NCBI GenBank assembly: GCA_907163375.1
Contig: CAJQUW010010314.1
Span: forward strand, 1 to 64,000
Source of the DNA: Prostheceraeus crozeri
Lineage: Eukaryota; Platyhelminthes; Polycladida; Euryleptidae
Length of the DNA stretch: 64,000 nt
Reading direction: 5' to 3'
Numbering within the stretch: the first letter of the stretch is position 1; each line of letters starts with the position of its first letter. Shown one piece after another: positions 35,961 through 45,602 of this stretch. The position numbers were made by a program, and so were the translations under genes. The notes beneath the pieces are model-generated. The model made no database searches. It was not told the DNA's origin and saw only the letters and a list, made by a program, of their open reading frames with translations.

Positions 35961-36952
35961 CAATTTTTCGGCGCTTGTGTTTCATTATTGTACTTTGTGT
36001 TTGACAATGATCATCGATATCCTCGACTCAACAATCGAAGGAGCGAAAATTGCTTCTATTTTCATCAAGTTTCAGTCTTGAAACGAGTTCAACCAGCCTT
36101 GAACCATATCATTTTGAGATAAAGCCAGATATATTTTGGCAGTCTGGGTTTTAATGACGATGTACATTTTATAACTCACTTTACTTTCCAAATTGCATGT
36201 AGGTCTATGGCCAATTTTATATGCCTACATGACTGTAGCTTATATTTCGAAAATATATGTACAAAGAATGGCAGTGCATTCAAAGAACCAAATATCCATT
36301 GCGTGTCACAACTTAATTTCGAATAAATTCCAAAGAAAAGTCACACCCCGTGACATTTCTATGTTTCTTCTATTTTTTAATTGATGTTTTATGGGAAACA
36401 GATTGTCTTGTTTCAAGAGATAATGATGATTTGGCGATCTACATCGCTTATTTATTCTTGCAGATAAGTTTATAGATACATTATTTCAGCAAAATTTCAC
36501 TTTATCTAAATTGATATATAAATTTGCAGCCTATACGTCGGATAGTCAGTCAATAATTTCCCTCTTTTCATAGCTAAAACCACATTAGCCTCATCCTTGA
36601 TGTGTGGAAGCCAAAATGCTTTTATTATATACCATTAAAATATATATAGCCTAATATAATTGTACCATAAAACCCTTTCTGATTATCTGATGCTGTTATA
36701 AAAAAAGGCCATCATTGAAAACAGAAACGATCAAAAATATATCGCTTCCGCTGCACTGCATGGTAGCAAAAAATGGTAGATAATTCGAAAAATGTAGTGC
36801 TTACATTTCATGCGAGTACACGTTAGAAAACTGGAGATTATGATTTGATATAGTCCTATCAAGACTAAAACATACAGGGTACCAATACAAAGTGTACTAT
36901 TAATGACAATAATATAGGCGATGAGTCATTACTTTTCAAAGAATTGACTTAC

Positions 36953-37212
36953 CTCTACATGATTTCTTGTGCACCTTCATAGGATCACAACACTTCCTTT
37001 GATGTATCGTGTACTTCTCGATGATAAGCTTTTCATGATGAAGACACATGTTTGAATCGAAATTGTGGACGATATTCCTGTTCGCAGGCGAATTAGCAGT
37101 TGTTCTTCTGATTCTAGGTCCTCAAAATTATGAAAGCCAATGTCTTTTGTATACGTCAACTTGTTACATGGTTCGCTGAGAATTTCGCCTATAGAGCATG
37201 GATCCATATCTG
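36953..37212 (-). CDS. probable 5' exon of the nested element's transposase
   Basis: The minus strand has an acceptor-like TTTTTATACAG just before ATGGATCC at 37207 and a good donor (AGAG then GTAAGTC) at 36953/36952. The end of the exon reads MCLHHEKLIIEKYTIHQRKC and then CDPMKVHKKSCRG, a cysteine/histidine-rich block that joins in phase to SLRVAS of the main exon across a 1,371-bp intron. The first half (MDPCSIGEILSEPC) is in another frame, so either a frameshift lies near 37080, a further small intron exists, or translation starts at the internal ATG of MCLHHEK. The intron contains a tRNA-like sequence. Confidence 0.55.
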
Positions 37213-38139
37213 TATAAAAAGAATTGGTGAATCTAGCTTGAACACTGATGGATAAGTTGTTGAAGAATCAGCAGAAAAGAGGATTGATGACACATTCGGT
37301 TTACAAAAGGGACGCTAACTTGAAACTTTGGCGGAACCAACCAGAGTTGAATGCATGAACATTGTGAAGTCATTGTCTTTCTGATTCGCTCATCAATTTC
37401 CCGATCGGTTGATAGCAGCGATATTGCGCAACCACAAACATCTTCTGCAGACCAGAAGCATTGATGTCTAAATCTTTTACTGACTTCTGTGACTGTGATC
37501 CCAGAATCGTCAAGCAACATTGCGCAACCACACTCACCGTTAACTGACCAACTTGATTGCGCAATATCATCCCTGCCCCGCATGCAGTGACTCATGCGAC
37601 GGGGATTCCCAATTTTTTCAAGTTTCAACTATTGACAGATTTATTGCATCATTCGACAGAGGAACCGATGCTGCATTTCATGATTATTACAAAATTCATG
37701 AAAAACATGTTTTTCGCAACGATACTTAATTCAGGCCTACGCTACATCACTTTTAACTTCCTGATTAGAAGATTGAAAAAAATACTGCAAACAATAGCAT
37801 TATTTCTAGTGTCATTATAAAGCTTGTTCACAACGCTATAAAAGATTTAATTAATAAATTGAAATTGATAAGTATATATTTTGTTATTTATTAATTATAC
37901 AATGTGCACTGTCTTAATTTAACAATACTTATGCATATAAATCTAACGAACGGGGGGCGGCCTTACTAGTTATATAATATGTTGACACGGGCTCTAACAG
38001 ATATAAAGAGGCTCAAAGTTTGCTCAATAAAGAATTGAAGGTGTTTAATCGTTATAGCAGAAAAACATGAAGATGCAGTCATTTGACAGTAAAATGAGTC
38101 CTGAATCTGCTGTCCGAAAAGTCTCAAAAAGAATCAATA
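37213..38139. other. no gene seen (5' region of the nested element)
   Basis: Between the 5' exon and the right inverted arm. The minus-strand frame at 37233-37628 has no recognisable domain. It may include the promoter and a leader exon of the transposase gene. Confidence 0.35.
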
Positions 38140-38704
38140 ATTGATTTATAAGTAGTATTTAACGAAAATTTTTGAAAATTTTAAATTCATGTTCCATGGA
38201 TTGCAAAACACACAACGATCTTTTCACACACGTAAACTATGCATATGTAAAGCATGCATATCGAGTTTCGTTGAATTTCGAGATGAGCCTTTTTTGCAAT
38301 TGATCATCAAAGTTCATCAAATTCGCACAATTTTTCTATGTCATTGACTAAATTCACCGATCGATATCTATGATATATTTTTCTTCGGAGCTCATTTCAA
38401 CGCCATAGACGTAACCAGGATATCACATTATACTTACATATGAATTTTTGTAAATATCCGATCAGTAGATCCGGTGCTGTATGCTTTTAAATACGTTGCT
38501 AAGGTGCGTTGCTAGGGAAATTCTATCGTCCAATAATGTACGACCATACCTACTTTGAATACATGTATCTCAGAAACGAAATTGAGTTGGCCCGAAATAA
38601 TGGAGATTTCTTCTAATAAGAATAGAAGCTGCTTGTACACCAATTTTGAGCAAAATCCGAGATGGGTGGTTAAACGGTCCGTTCGTTTTCATATGGAATG
38701 CCCC
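38140..38704 (-). repeat. right inverted arm of the nested element
   Basis: Reverse-complement partner of 30188-30765. It ends CATATGGAATGCCCC. Confidence 0.88.
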
Positions 38705-39491
38705 AATCATACTAACTCAGATCAAAAGAATAAGCCAGATTTGATACTTGATTACAATTATGGAAAGAGGGGCGTCGATCAATTCGATCAAAATGTGGAA
38801 GAGTATTTACCTCATGCCGAAAAACTGTCCGCTGGCCGATGGTTGTATTCTACAACAAGATTGACATTGCTACGTTTGACGGATATTTGATTTTCAAAAG
38901 TGACGTCTATACACAACCTAGGAAATCATTTTTGAGGGACTTGAGCAAACAACTTGTTCATCGTTACGCCTGCAAGAGATTCTCCCAAAACCGCAATCTG
39001 CCAAGACTGACAAGGAATGCCGGAGAGCTGTTCGGATACGTACAACCAATAAATGGTAAGACCAATTGCTTGACAGTCCAGATATAAATATATTAACAGA
39101 TTTCAGTATTAGTTGCAAATGAAATGTTAGAATTATTTGCTTAAGTATTTATCTACAGTTCAAAATTGAGAACTGTCACGATAATTACCAATGTCAAACA
39201 TAAATACGATAAATTGAAATAGAGACCAATAACGTGATTGTCCTTTCACTTTTTTCAAAATAATGTAGGCCTAACTTTCATAAATAGTGACTGCTAATCG
39301 TTACATCAACTGCATGCCAGCCTGTCAACTACTTTTCTTTTGCAGTCGATCCTGTCAGGATTGGTCAGGCAGTGGGAAGGTGCATTCAATGTTCCAAGAC
39401 GACAAGATCAAAGTCCATGACCTGCTCCCGCTTTGTTTGCCCAAGTCACAGGACTATAATCAAAGAATGCCGATGTTCATCATGTCAGTGA
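38705..39491 (+). pseudogene. piggyBac transposase, C-terminal third with cysteine-rich exon
   Basis: Continues the gene interrupted at 30188. First HTNSDQKNKPDLILDYNYGK then RGVDQFDQNVEEY, holding the third catalytic aspartate (GVD). After a frameshift near 38840 it reads MVVFYNKIDIATFDGYLIF and RNAGELFGYVQPIN. A donor (AATG then GTAAG, 39055/39056) and an acceptor (TTTTGCAG ending 39345) define a 290-bp intron. The last exon (39346-39491) encodes VDPVRIGQAVGRCIQC, CSRFVCPSHRT and ECRCSSCQ, the C-terminal cysteine-rich domain that in piggyBac binds the terminal repeats. Confidence 0.88.
39056..39345 (+). other. intron in the piggyBac transposase gene
   Basis: GTAAG start and TTTTGCAG end. 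Removing it joins codons for PIN and VDPV in phase and brings the cysteine-rich domain into frame with the preceding exon. Inferred from frame continuity and family structure. Confidence 0.7.
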
Positions 39492-39759
39492 TTCAGTGAC
39501 ATTTTGAGTGACAATTTTTTGTGTAGCAACAATCAAAAGATGTATTAAAGCAATATTAGGCCCAAGCAATTAGAGATATTGAGAAAAACAACAAATGAAT
39601 AAGGAAACGGTGTTCAAAGCGATTTTGTTGAACTGAACTATCCGAATCTCATAACAGCACTACATGTGACGCAATTGTTTCTATATCTGAACGATTGTTA
39701 CAAAATGTAACGCACGTAAGGATGAAGTGGGTCAGAAAGTGTATAAGGATAAGGGTTAA

Positions 39760-42360
39760 GAATTCGACTTCAGAATTTCAAGAAATTTTGAAGTGACATG
39801 AAAGCTGCTAGGTAATTATGCACATTGAAACAAAGAAAATGAGAGAGTAGAATTCCCTACTCTATGGCAAAAGAGATTAATAACCTCGCTTTAATTACCA
39901 ACACAAGTTGCCACAAATTTCAATGCAGTGCATATGGGATTGTTGATTCATGTTACATATGAAGGTTTCCATATGTTGTTGATGATGCCTTGATCTGATG
40001 CAGTCTACCTATTGGTTGTCTTGAAGTCATTCAAGCGGACGTTCATCACCATATGTTAAGTTTGGTTGGCTTCTGCATTAGGATCTTTTATGTCTTTTAT
40101 GTTTTTTTGAAGTAGCATAACTAGACGCTATGTCTGTCCCTCATATGTCCAATCTAGACCTTTCTAAACGGACTTCACAGCAGTGTCTACAACTTGTTCA
40201 TTGCATAAACAGGCATGTTAGCTGTGTCTGAGTTGCATCAGTATAACGTGCAAGCGGCGTTTTCGTTTTTGTGCTATTACATCGACGCTTGCCTGCTTCA
40301 CCTCAAGACAGGGAAAATGATGAAAAGGAGGCCGCATATAGAACACAATAAAAATATTGCTCTTCAAAGAACTTCCTGTATTGCCTCTTCCTTCTATTGT
40401 TCAGGAAGAAAGTCAAAAGGAAGCTAAAGAAACCAAAATTTTGTTGGTGAATTGATATAGCCCCACCAAATTTGGATATCTGCAAATAATTGTTTTAGAA
40501 AGCTCCCATTTAAACACATATTTCGCTTGGTGACTGCTGTAGATAAATTATATCTATGGTAAGATAGACTGGATAATATTGATATTTTTAGCCAGTTACA
40601 ATACTTAGAGATATTCTTTTTGATTCACGAGTCACTTCTCATGTCCTTTTTGTACCATTTCATTAAATTTGCTGAGGAGATGTTGGGAAGACACCTTGAC
40701 ATCACAATTTATCCTTAATAACTGGATATCACTGCTTGAGGACGTAAAGTTTCGGTCTCGTAGTTGATGCGTCGGCTGAGCGGGTGAAATGCTCTGCCAT
40801 GTATTTTGCCACGCTTCACATTATCTAAATACAAGTGAACTAAGAAACAAAACAACAGCACATGTCAATGATGGGTTGACATTTCGATTTTGTCCACTAC
40901 TCATAATCTTGAGGCACTCAGTTTTTCTAGGTCGGCTAATGCATGGTGAACGATAACACATATTTTTGTTAGATCAGTGATTTCTGATCCAGCTTATTTC
41001 ACTATTGGCGTACATGTGTCACAGGTATTCACAAGTTTATGATAAGTAAACACATTCAATTATTTGTAGGCATGCTGTCAACTGACGCAGTTAGTAATTT
41101 ACAACCAAATTGCCACTGTCAAATTCTGCAAATAAAAAATATGCAGCATTCATTTCAGTTTTTGCTTCGCATTGGCACCGGTATTTAAGAGAGCGATTCC
41201 AATCGCATGTTTCGGATATTTATGTGAACTGTTATCTGTAGGCCTACTTGAACACTTGACTTGTCATTTCGGCGTATAACCTGACATAGAACGGGCAAAA
41301 CATACAAATTGAATGGTTTTGTTAAATTCTAATGCAAATTGAGCGGCAACATGAATGTGGCTTTATTTAGCCTATCTATAAATTAGTTAAAGGTGTATTT
41401 ACATTTGAAACTTTGTTAGTGGCACCAATGGAAGACGATGGAAGTGGCACCAAATCAGAAGGTACCTTTTATGCCTGAGTTTTTCGACCATAGTATAACT
41501 CATATAATGCTACATAATGTCATATTAGGCGTGTAGTAGCTGAATAAGCGGTGAAGTCCACCTTTAAGGGAATAAATTCAGTTGTAAAATCCTATATACC
41601 TTAACGTGTATTAATTCACACACTAAGCCATATGTCTACGTGGATTTTATTCTTTGCGTGTATTAATTCATCAAATCTTTCCAAGCCACGTATGTTTTGT
41701 GATTATAGGCATCAAATTTTGACGCTGCTTTTTTTCACCAAATCTTCCTTTTATCACAACATTCAAATTGAGACCGTCAAATCATGGCGATATGGTAATT
41801 TTGTTATTAACCAACCCGTAGAAGATAGCATTTAGATTTTACACCTTTTTATTTAGTTATGTCAACGATAAACAAACAAACCAAAGTCTTAATTTCACTA
41901 TCATATAGGCAGGCTATCTTTTGATCGACGAGTAAATATAGGCCTACACATATTTCTAGCTCGTGTGTCAAATTCTCAAAATTGATATCCTTTTCATATA
42001 ATTTCATGAGTGCTTGAGATTGTCCCATTCGCTTGAGCCGTTGCAAGAGTACTATCTCAATCGGCTCTGCAATATTAGGCTCTGTCAAATCAATGAGATG
42101 TCTGAAAATTTTGAACATCAATTATCTTATATCAAGGGAACACATGAAAAGTTGCTAACTTTTTAGGGGGGTCATTTTCCTAGCTATCATTGTGCAAGAA
42201 ATTCGCCTGCTTGTGATAGTATTTAGCATTTGTTTGATCTCGAATTTCTCACCACAGACACATGGCTTACATCTGTTTGTTTTTATTATTGGTAGTTTTT
42301 AAAACACTTTTTAGTTGTGCATCGGTTCTAGACCGCTGGACAGCTGTGCAATCTTAAATA
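39760..42360. other. gene-free stretch
   Basis: No supported gene apart from one possible exon (41955-42108, minus). Contains two TAGGCCTA palindromes at 41239 and 41939. Confidence 0.35.
41955..42108 (-). CDS. possible isolated exon, unrecognised
   Basis: On the minus strand AAAATTTTCAG is followed by a frame reading HLIDLTEPNIAEPIEIVLLQ and then RLKRMGQSQALMKLYEKD. Composition and the acceptor look genuine, but I do not recognise the protein, the donor is weak and no partner exon is visible. It may be a host exon of a gene with long introns, or chance. Confidence 0.25.
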
Positions 42361-42639
42361 ATACATAGGGGGCTGGCCAAGCGGTAACGGAATTTCATTT
42401 TCACTGTTAACATAACTGCTACTCAGTCAATGAAGATCCATTTTCCTTTTGAAATGTGTCATGTGTGACACTTCGATGGGCTCTTCAATGACACAGAAAA
42501 GAATTTTGAGAAATTCATTTTCTTCAGTCTGTGTCCATAAAACTGGGCGGTAACGGAATTTCAAAAAGGTAACACAGGGCAGCCACTCTTCCGGTTTTTT
42601 TAGAATGAATTAAGTAGTGAGAAAATGTTTTGCCACAAA

Positions 42640-43450
42640 TAATTTGGATTTTGAACAATTTAAATTTTGAAAGGATCCTTCAAAATTGTGAAATGGCCCT
42701 TTTGAGACTGCGAAGGGGCCCTTTTGAGATTGTGAAGGGGCCCTTTTGAGACTGTGAAGGGGCCCTTTTGAGACTTCGAAAGGGGCCCTTCTAAGATAGT
42801 GAGGGGGCCCTTTTGAGATCGTGAAGGGTCCCTTTTGAGATTGTGAAAGGGCCTTTTGAGACTGCGAAGGGGACCCCTTCAAGATCGTGAGGGGCCCTTT
42901 TGAGATTGTAAGGGCCCCTCTAAGATCGTGAGGGGCCCTTTAAGATCGTGAGGGGCCCTTTTGAGATCGTGAAGGGGCCCTTTTGAGACTTCGAAGGGGC
43001 CCTTCTAAGATCGTGAGGGGCCCTTTTGAGACTGCGAAGGCCACCTCTTAAGATAGTGAGGGGCCCTTTTGATATTGTGAAAGGGCCCTTTAAGATCGTG
43101 AGGGACCCTTTTGATATTGTGAAGGGCCCCCTTTGAGACTGCGAAGGGGCTCCTTAAAGATTGTGAGGGGTCCTTTTCAGACTGCAAAGGAGCTCCTTTA
43201 AGATCGTGAGGGGGCCCTTTTGATATTGTGAAGGAGACTCTTTAAGATAGTGAGAATGCCCCTTTTAGATTGTGAACAAGACCGTTAAAGATCGTGAGGG
43301 GCCTTTTGAGATGGTAAGGGGCTTATAGTATTGAGACCGGCACCGTGAAAGAAAAGAGCATGTGCGGCCCTTTTAGATTATATAGGGCTCTTTAAAATTA
43401 TGAACTGGGCTATGCAGATTGCTAGGGGACCTTTAAGACCCTGCAATTTT
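42640..43450. repeat. 22-bp minisatellite
   Basis: About 35 tandem copies of a unit close to GAAGGGGCCCTTTTGAGACT plus two bases (22 bp, some copies 20-24 bp), becoming more diverged toward 43450. Open frames on the minus strand with repeated SQKGP motifs (42610-42882, 43005-43187) are products of the repeat, not genes. The unit contains the palindrome GGGGCCC(C). Confidence 0.93.
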
Positions 43451-44220
43451 TAAGGGTGATCATATTGAAAGCTGATGCTTTCTAAAGATCCGATTGACTC
43501 TTCAGCAGAAGATTCTTCTATAAGGATGTCAGTGATCCTTTCGTCAATCCTGAAGAAACAGGACGAAGCGCAAGTAATTAAGGTTTTAAAAATAAGAAGT
43601 AGGCCCTAAATTTAGGTGGGAATTCTTGACGAGAAAGTTGTAATACGTGATCATGGTGTCTATTGTGAATAGAGTTCTGATCGCTTTGATGCATTCCAAA
43701 ATATGTCATTCAAAAAGCGTGCCAGAAAAATATGAAGGAAAACTCCACCACAAAGTTTCGGGAACACAAGGGAGTGACGAAAGAATATTATGTATGATCA
43801 CTTGTTGCAAAAGCGAAGACACCGGCGAAGATTTAAATGTCGCAAACAACTGCAGAAGTGACAAGGATTTCTTTTCGTGTCGATTTTGCGTTTCGTGTAC
43901 CAGTACTTTACGTGTAGAAATTCTGCATACCGGTACATTCAAAAATTCTCTCTAATTCAAATGAAATGGATTGTAAGGAGAAAGTACACAGATTCACTTG
44001 TAGGCTCCATGTACAATTTCATGCTGACTGGCCAAGTCGATTCTATGGCAAAACAATTCCATTTGTTCTACTGAGTATATATTATTACTAATACAGTATG
44101 AAACTCATTATAAACGCCAAGAAATTTTGATTCACAAAAACCTCCCTCATCATGACATTTTGAAATAACATGGAGCTGAGAAAAGTTGTAGGTCTAATTC
44201 CTGTTTGATAATGTAATGCC
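43451..44220. other. no gene seen
   Basis: Between the minisatellite and the 70-bp satellite. Frames at 43647-43955 on both strands have no recognisable domain. Confidence 0.3.
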
Positions 44221-44224
44221 GAGA

Positions 44225-44360
44225 AAGTGCTTTATACATTCCAGGATGTTTCGCCTGCAGAGCATTAAATACATCAAAATTCTACTTGTTATACTATCAA
44301 AAGGCTGGAGGTTTCGCTTGCAGGGCTTTGAAAATATCAAAATTTTACTAGGGTAGGTGC
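44225..44360. repeat. 70-bp satellite, first cluster
   Basis: Two copies of a roughly 70-bp unit containing GGAGGTTTCGCxTGCAG, GCTTT, AAAATATCAAAATT and CTACTxGTTATACT. Further copies lie at 45395-45602 and beyond 47943. Confidence 0.75.
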
Positions 44361-45394
44361 GTGTAATATGGGACACTTAACGAATATCTTGGAAAAAAGA
44401 TACTTCCTGCAAATATTTCGGAATAATGAAGGTGGTTATTTATTGATGTGATCATTAGCTGCAAACACAAAATTTAAGCGAAATCGGCTGCATACTTCCG
44501 CTTGTGTGATTAAAACACAAGTGATATACGAATTTTTGTAGGTCAAAAATAGGGCTGATGTAAAATTTAGATTTCAGTAAAGCTATTATTATATCATCAA
44601 TCAAGTTTTCTCATGAATTTAAATGCATTGGATATGGAAGCTTGGGTATTGTGCTATGCTTGCAATATTTCACTTTCTCAATTTAATAATTTTATCAAAT
44701 ATTTTTATAGCTTTTGAAATAGGATATGTATGGAGGGTAATATGGTACACTCGAAGCATTATGTCTCTCCAGCTTAATAAACCTCGTGTGAGCGACAAGG
44801 ATGAATTGCAGCTGAGAGACCAAAGATATTCGGTGTCTTGACTACCTCCAGCTATTTTTCCGAAGTAAAGAAAAAAGTAAGAAAAAAGAATTCACTCCTA
44901 GAAACAAAGGCAACGAAAATATGCCTATGAAGTAAACAAAATCTCGAAATATCTCCAATCCAACTCAACCTGCTGTAATGGATGCACAGCCTCAAACATA
45001 AACAAGTGACCCAAGTAACTTCTGTCAGTTCTTTGATGGGGAGTATAGTGATGACCTCAGATGTGGTCTTCAGGTTGACTGGATACAATGCACTTAATGT
45101 GGATCGTGGGTACACGAGGATTGCGCTGTAGCAAATTGAAAAGTACATTACATTTGGTATGACTGAAGAAGACCAGTGAATTGATTTGATATACTATAGA
45201 CTCTCTGATAATTCGCTTCATTCGTTGTTCAAAATATAACCAGAGTTTACCGGGAATGTGTTTTTTATCTTATTGATAGTAGGAATTTTTCAAAGTACCC
45301 TAATTTTGATGAATTCTAAAAGAGGCATATTTTGAACATTCATTCTATTCATCTAGCTAAATATTAGAGAATCAAACAGTCAGAGGTTTATCTC
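44361..45394. other. no gene seen
   Basis: AT-rich spacer between satellite clusters. The minus-strand frame at 44852-45148 has no recognisable motif. Confidence 0.3.
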
Positions 45395-45602
45395 GATAGC
45401 CTGGAGGTTTTGCCTGCGGCGCTTTATAAAACATCAAGATTCTACTAGTTGCAGTCCCAAAAGGCTCTAGGTTTTGCCTGCAGCTCTTTATAAAACATCA
45501 AAATTGAACTAGTTATACTCCCAAAAGGGTGCAGGTTTCGCCTGTGGCGCTTTAAAAACATCAAAGCTCTGCTAGTTACACTCATAAAAGGCTGAAGGTT
45601 TT
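45395..45602. repeat. 70-bp satellite, second cluster
   Basis: Three copies of the unit (for example GGTTTTGCCTGCAGCTCTTT then AAAACATCAAAATT). The array is interrupted at 45603 by an inserted element and resumes at 47944 (GGTTTTGTCTGCGATACTTT). Confidence 0.8.

Larger units (their letters stand above)
30188..38704 (-). mobile_element. 8.5-kb DNA transposon with long TIRs nested in piggyBac (Sola-like?)
   Basis: The ends are GGGGCATTCCATACGAAAAC and its inverted partner (one difference), extending into inverted arms of about 570 bp (about 30188-30765 and 38140-38704). Flanks AGTC and AATC could be a 4-bp duplication with one mismatch. It carries a DDE-like gene on the minus strand (33321-37207). 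A 4-bp duplication and this protein family would suit Sola, but I cannot confirm the superfamily. A MITE and a tRNA-like sequence are nested within it. The arms differ at only a few positions, so insertion is relatively recent. Confidence 0.8.
28400..39755 (+). mobile_element. piggyBac element, split by a nested transposon
   Basis: Termini CCCTTATCCTTATA at the left and inverted at the right, each next to TTAA (28396-28399 and 39756-39759), the piggyBac target. Subterminal copies of a CCTTA/CATCC-GTTACA motif occur on both sides (for example 28581-28615 and 39690-39735). Without the nested 8.5-kb insertion it is about 2.84 kb, a normal autonomous length. It encodes one transposase with a C-terminal cysteine-rich exon. 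Several lesions and the insertion make it inactive. Confidence 0.93.

Noticed and set aside
42366-42563. Direct repeat GCGGTAACGGAATTTCA about 170 bp apart, the first preceded by a tRNA A-box-like GGCCAAGC
   Set aside because: No B box, no inverted ends and only two copies; insufficient to call an element.
42610-43187. Minus-strand frames with repeated SQKGP peptides
   Set aside because: They are translations of the 22-bp minisatellite; the unit length is not a multiple of three and the frames break with each length variant.
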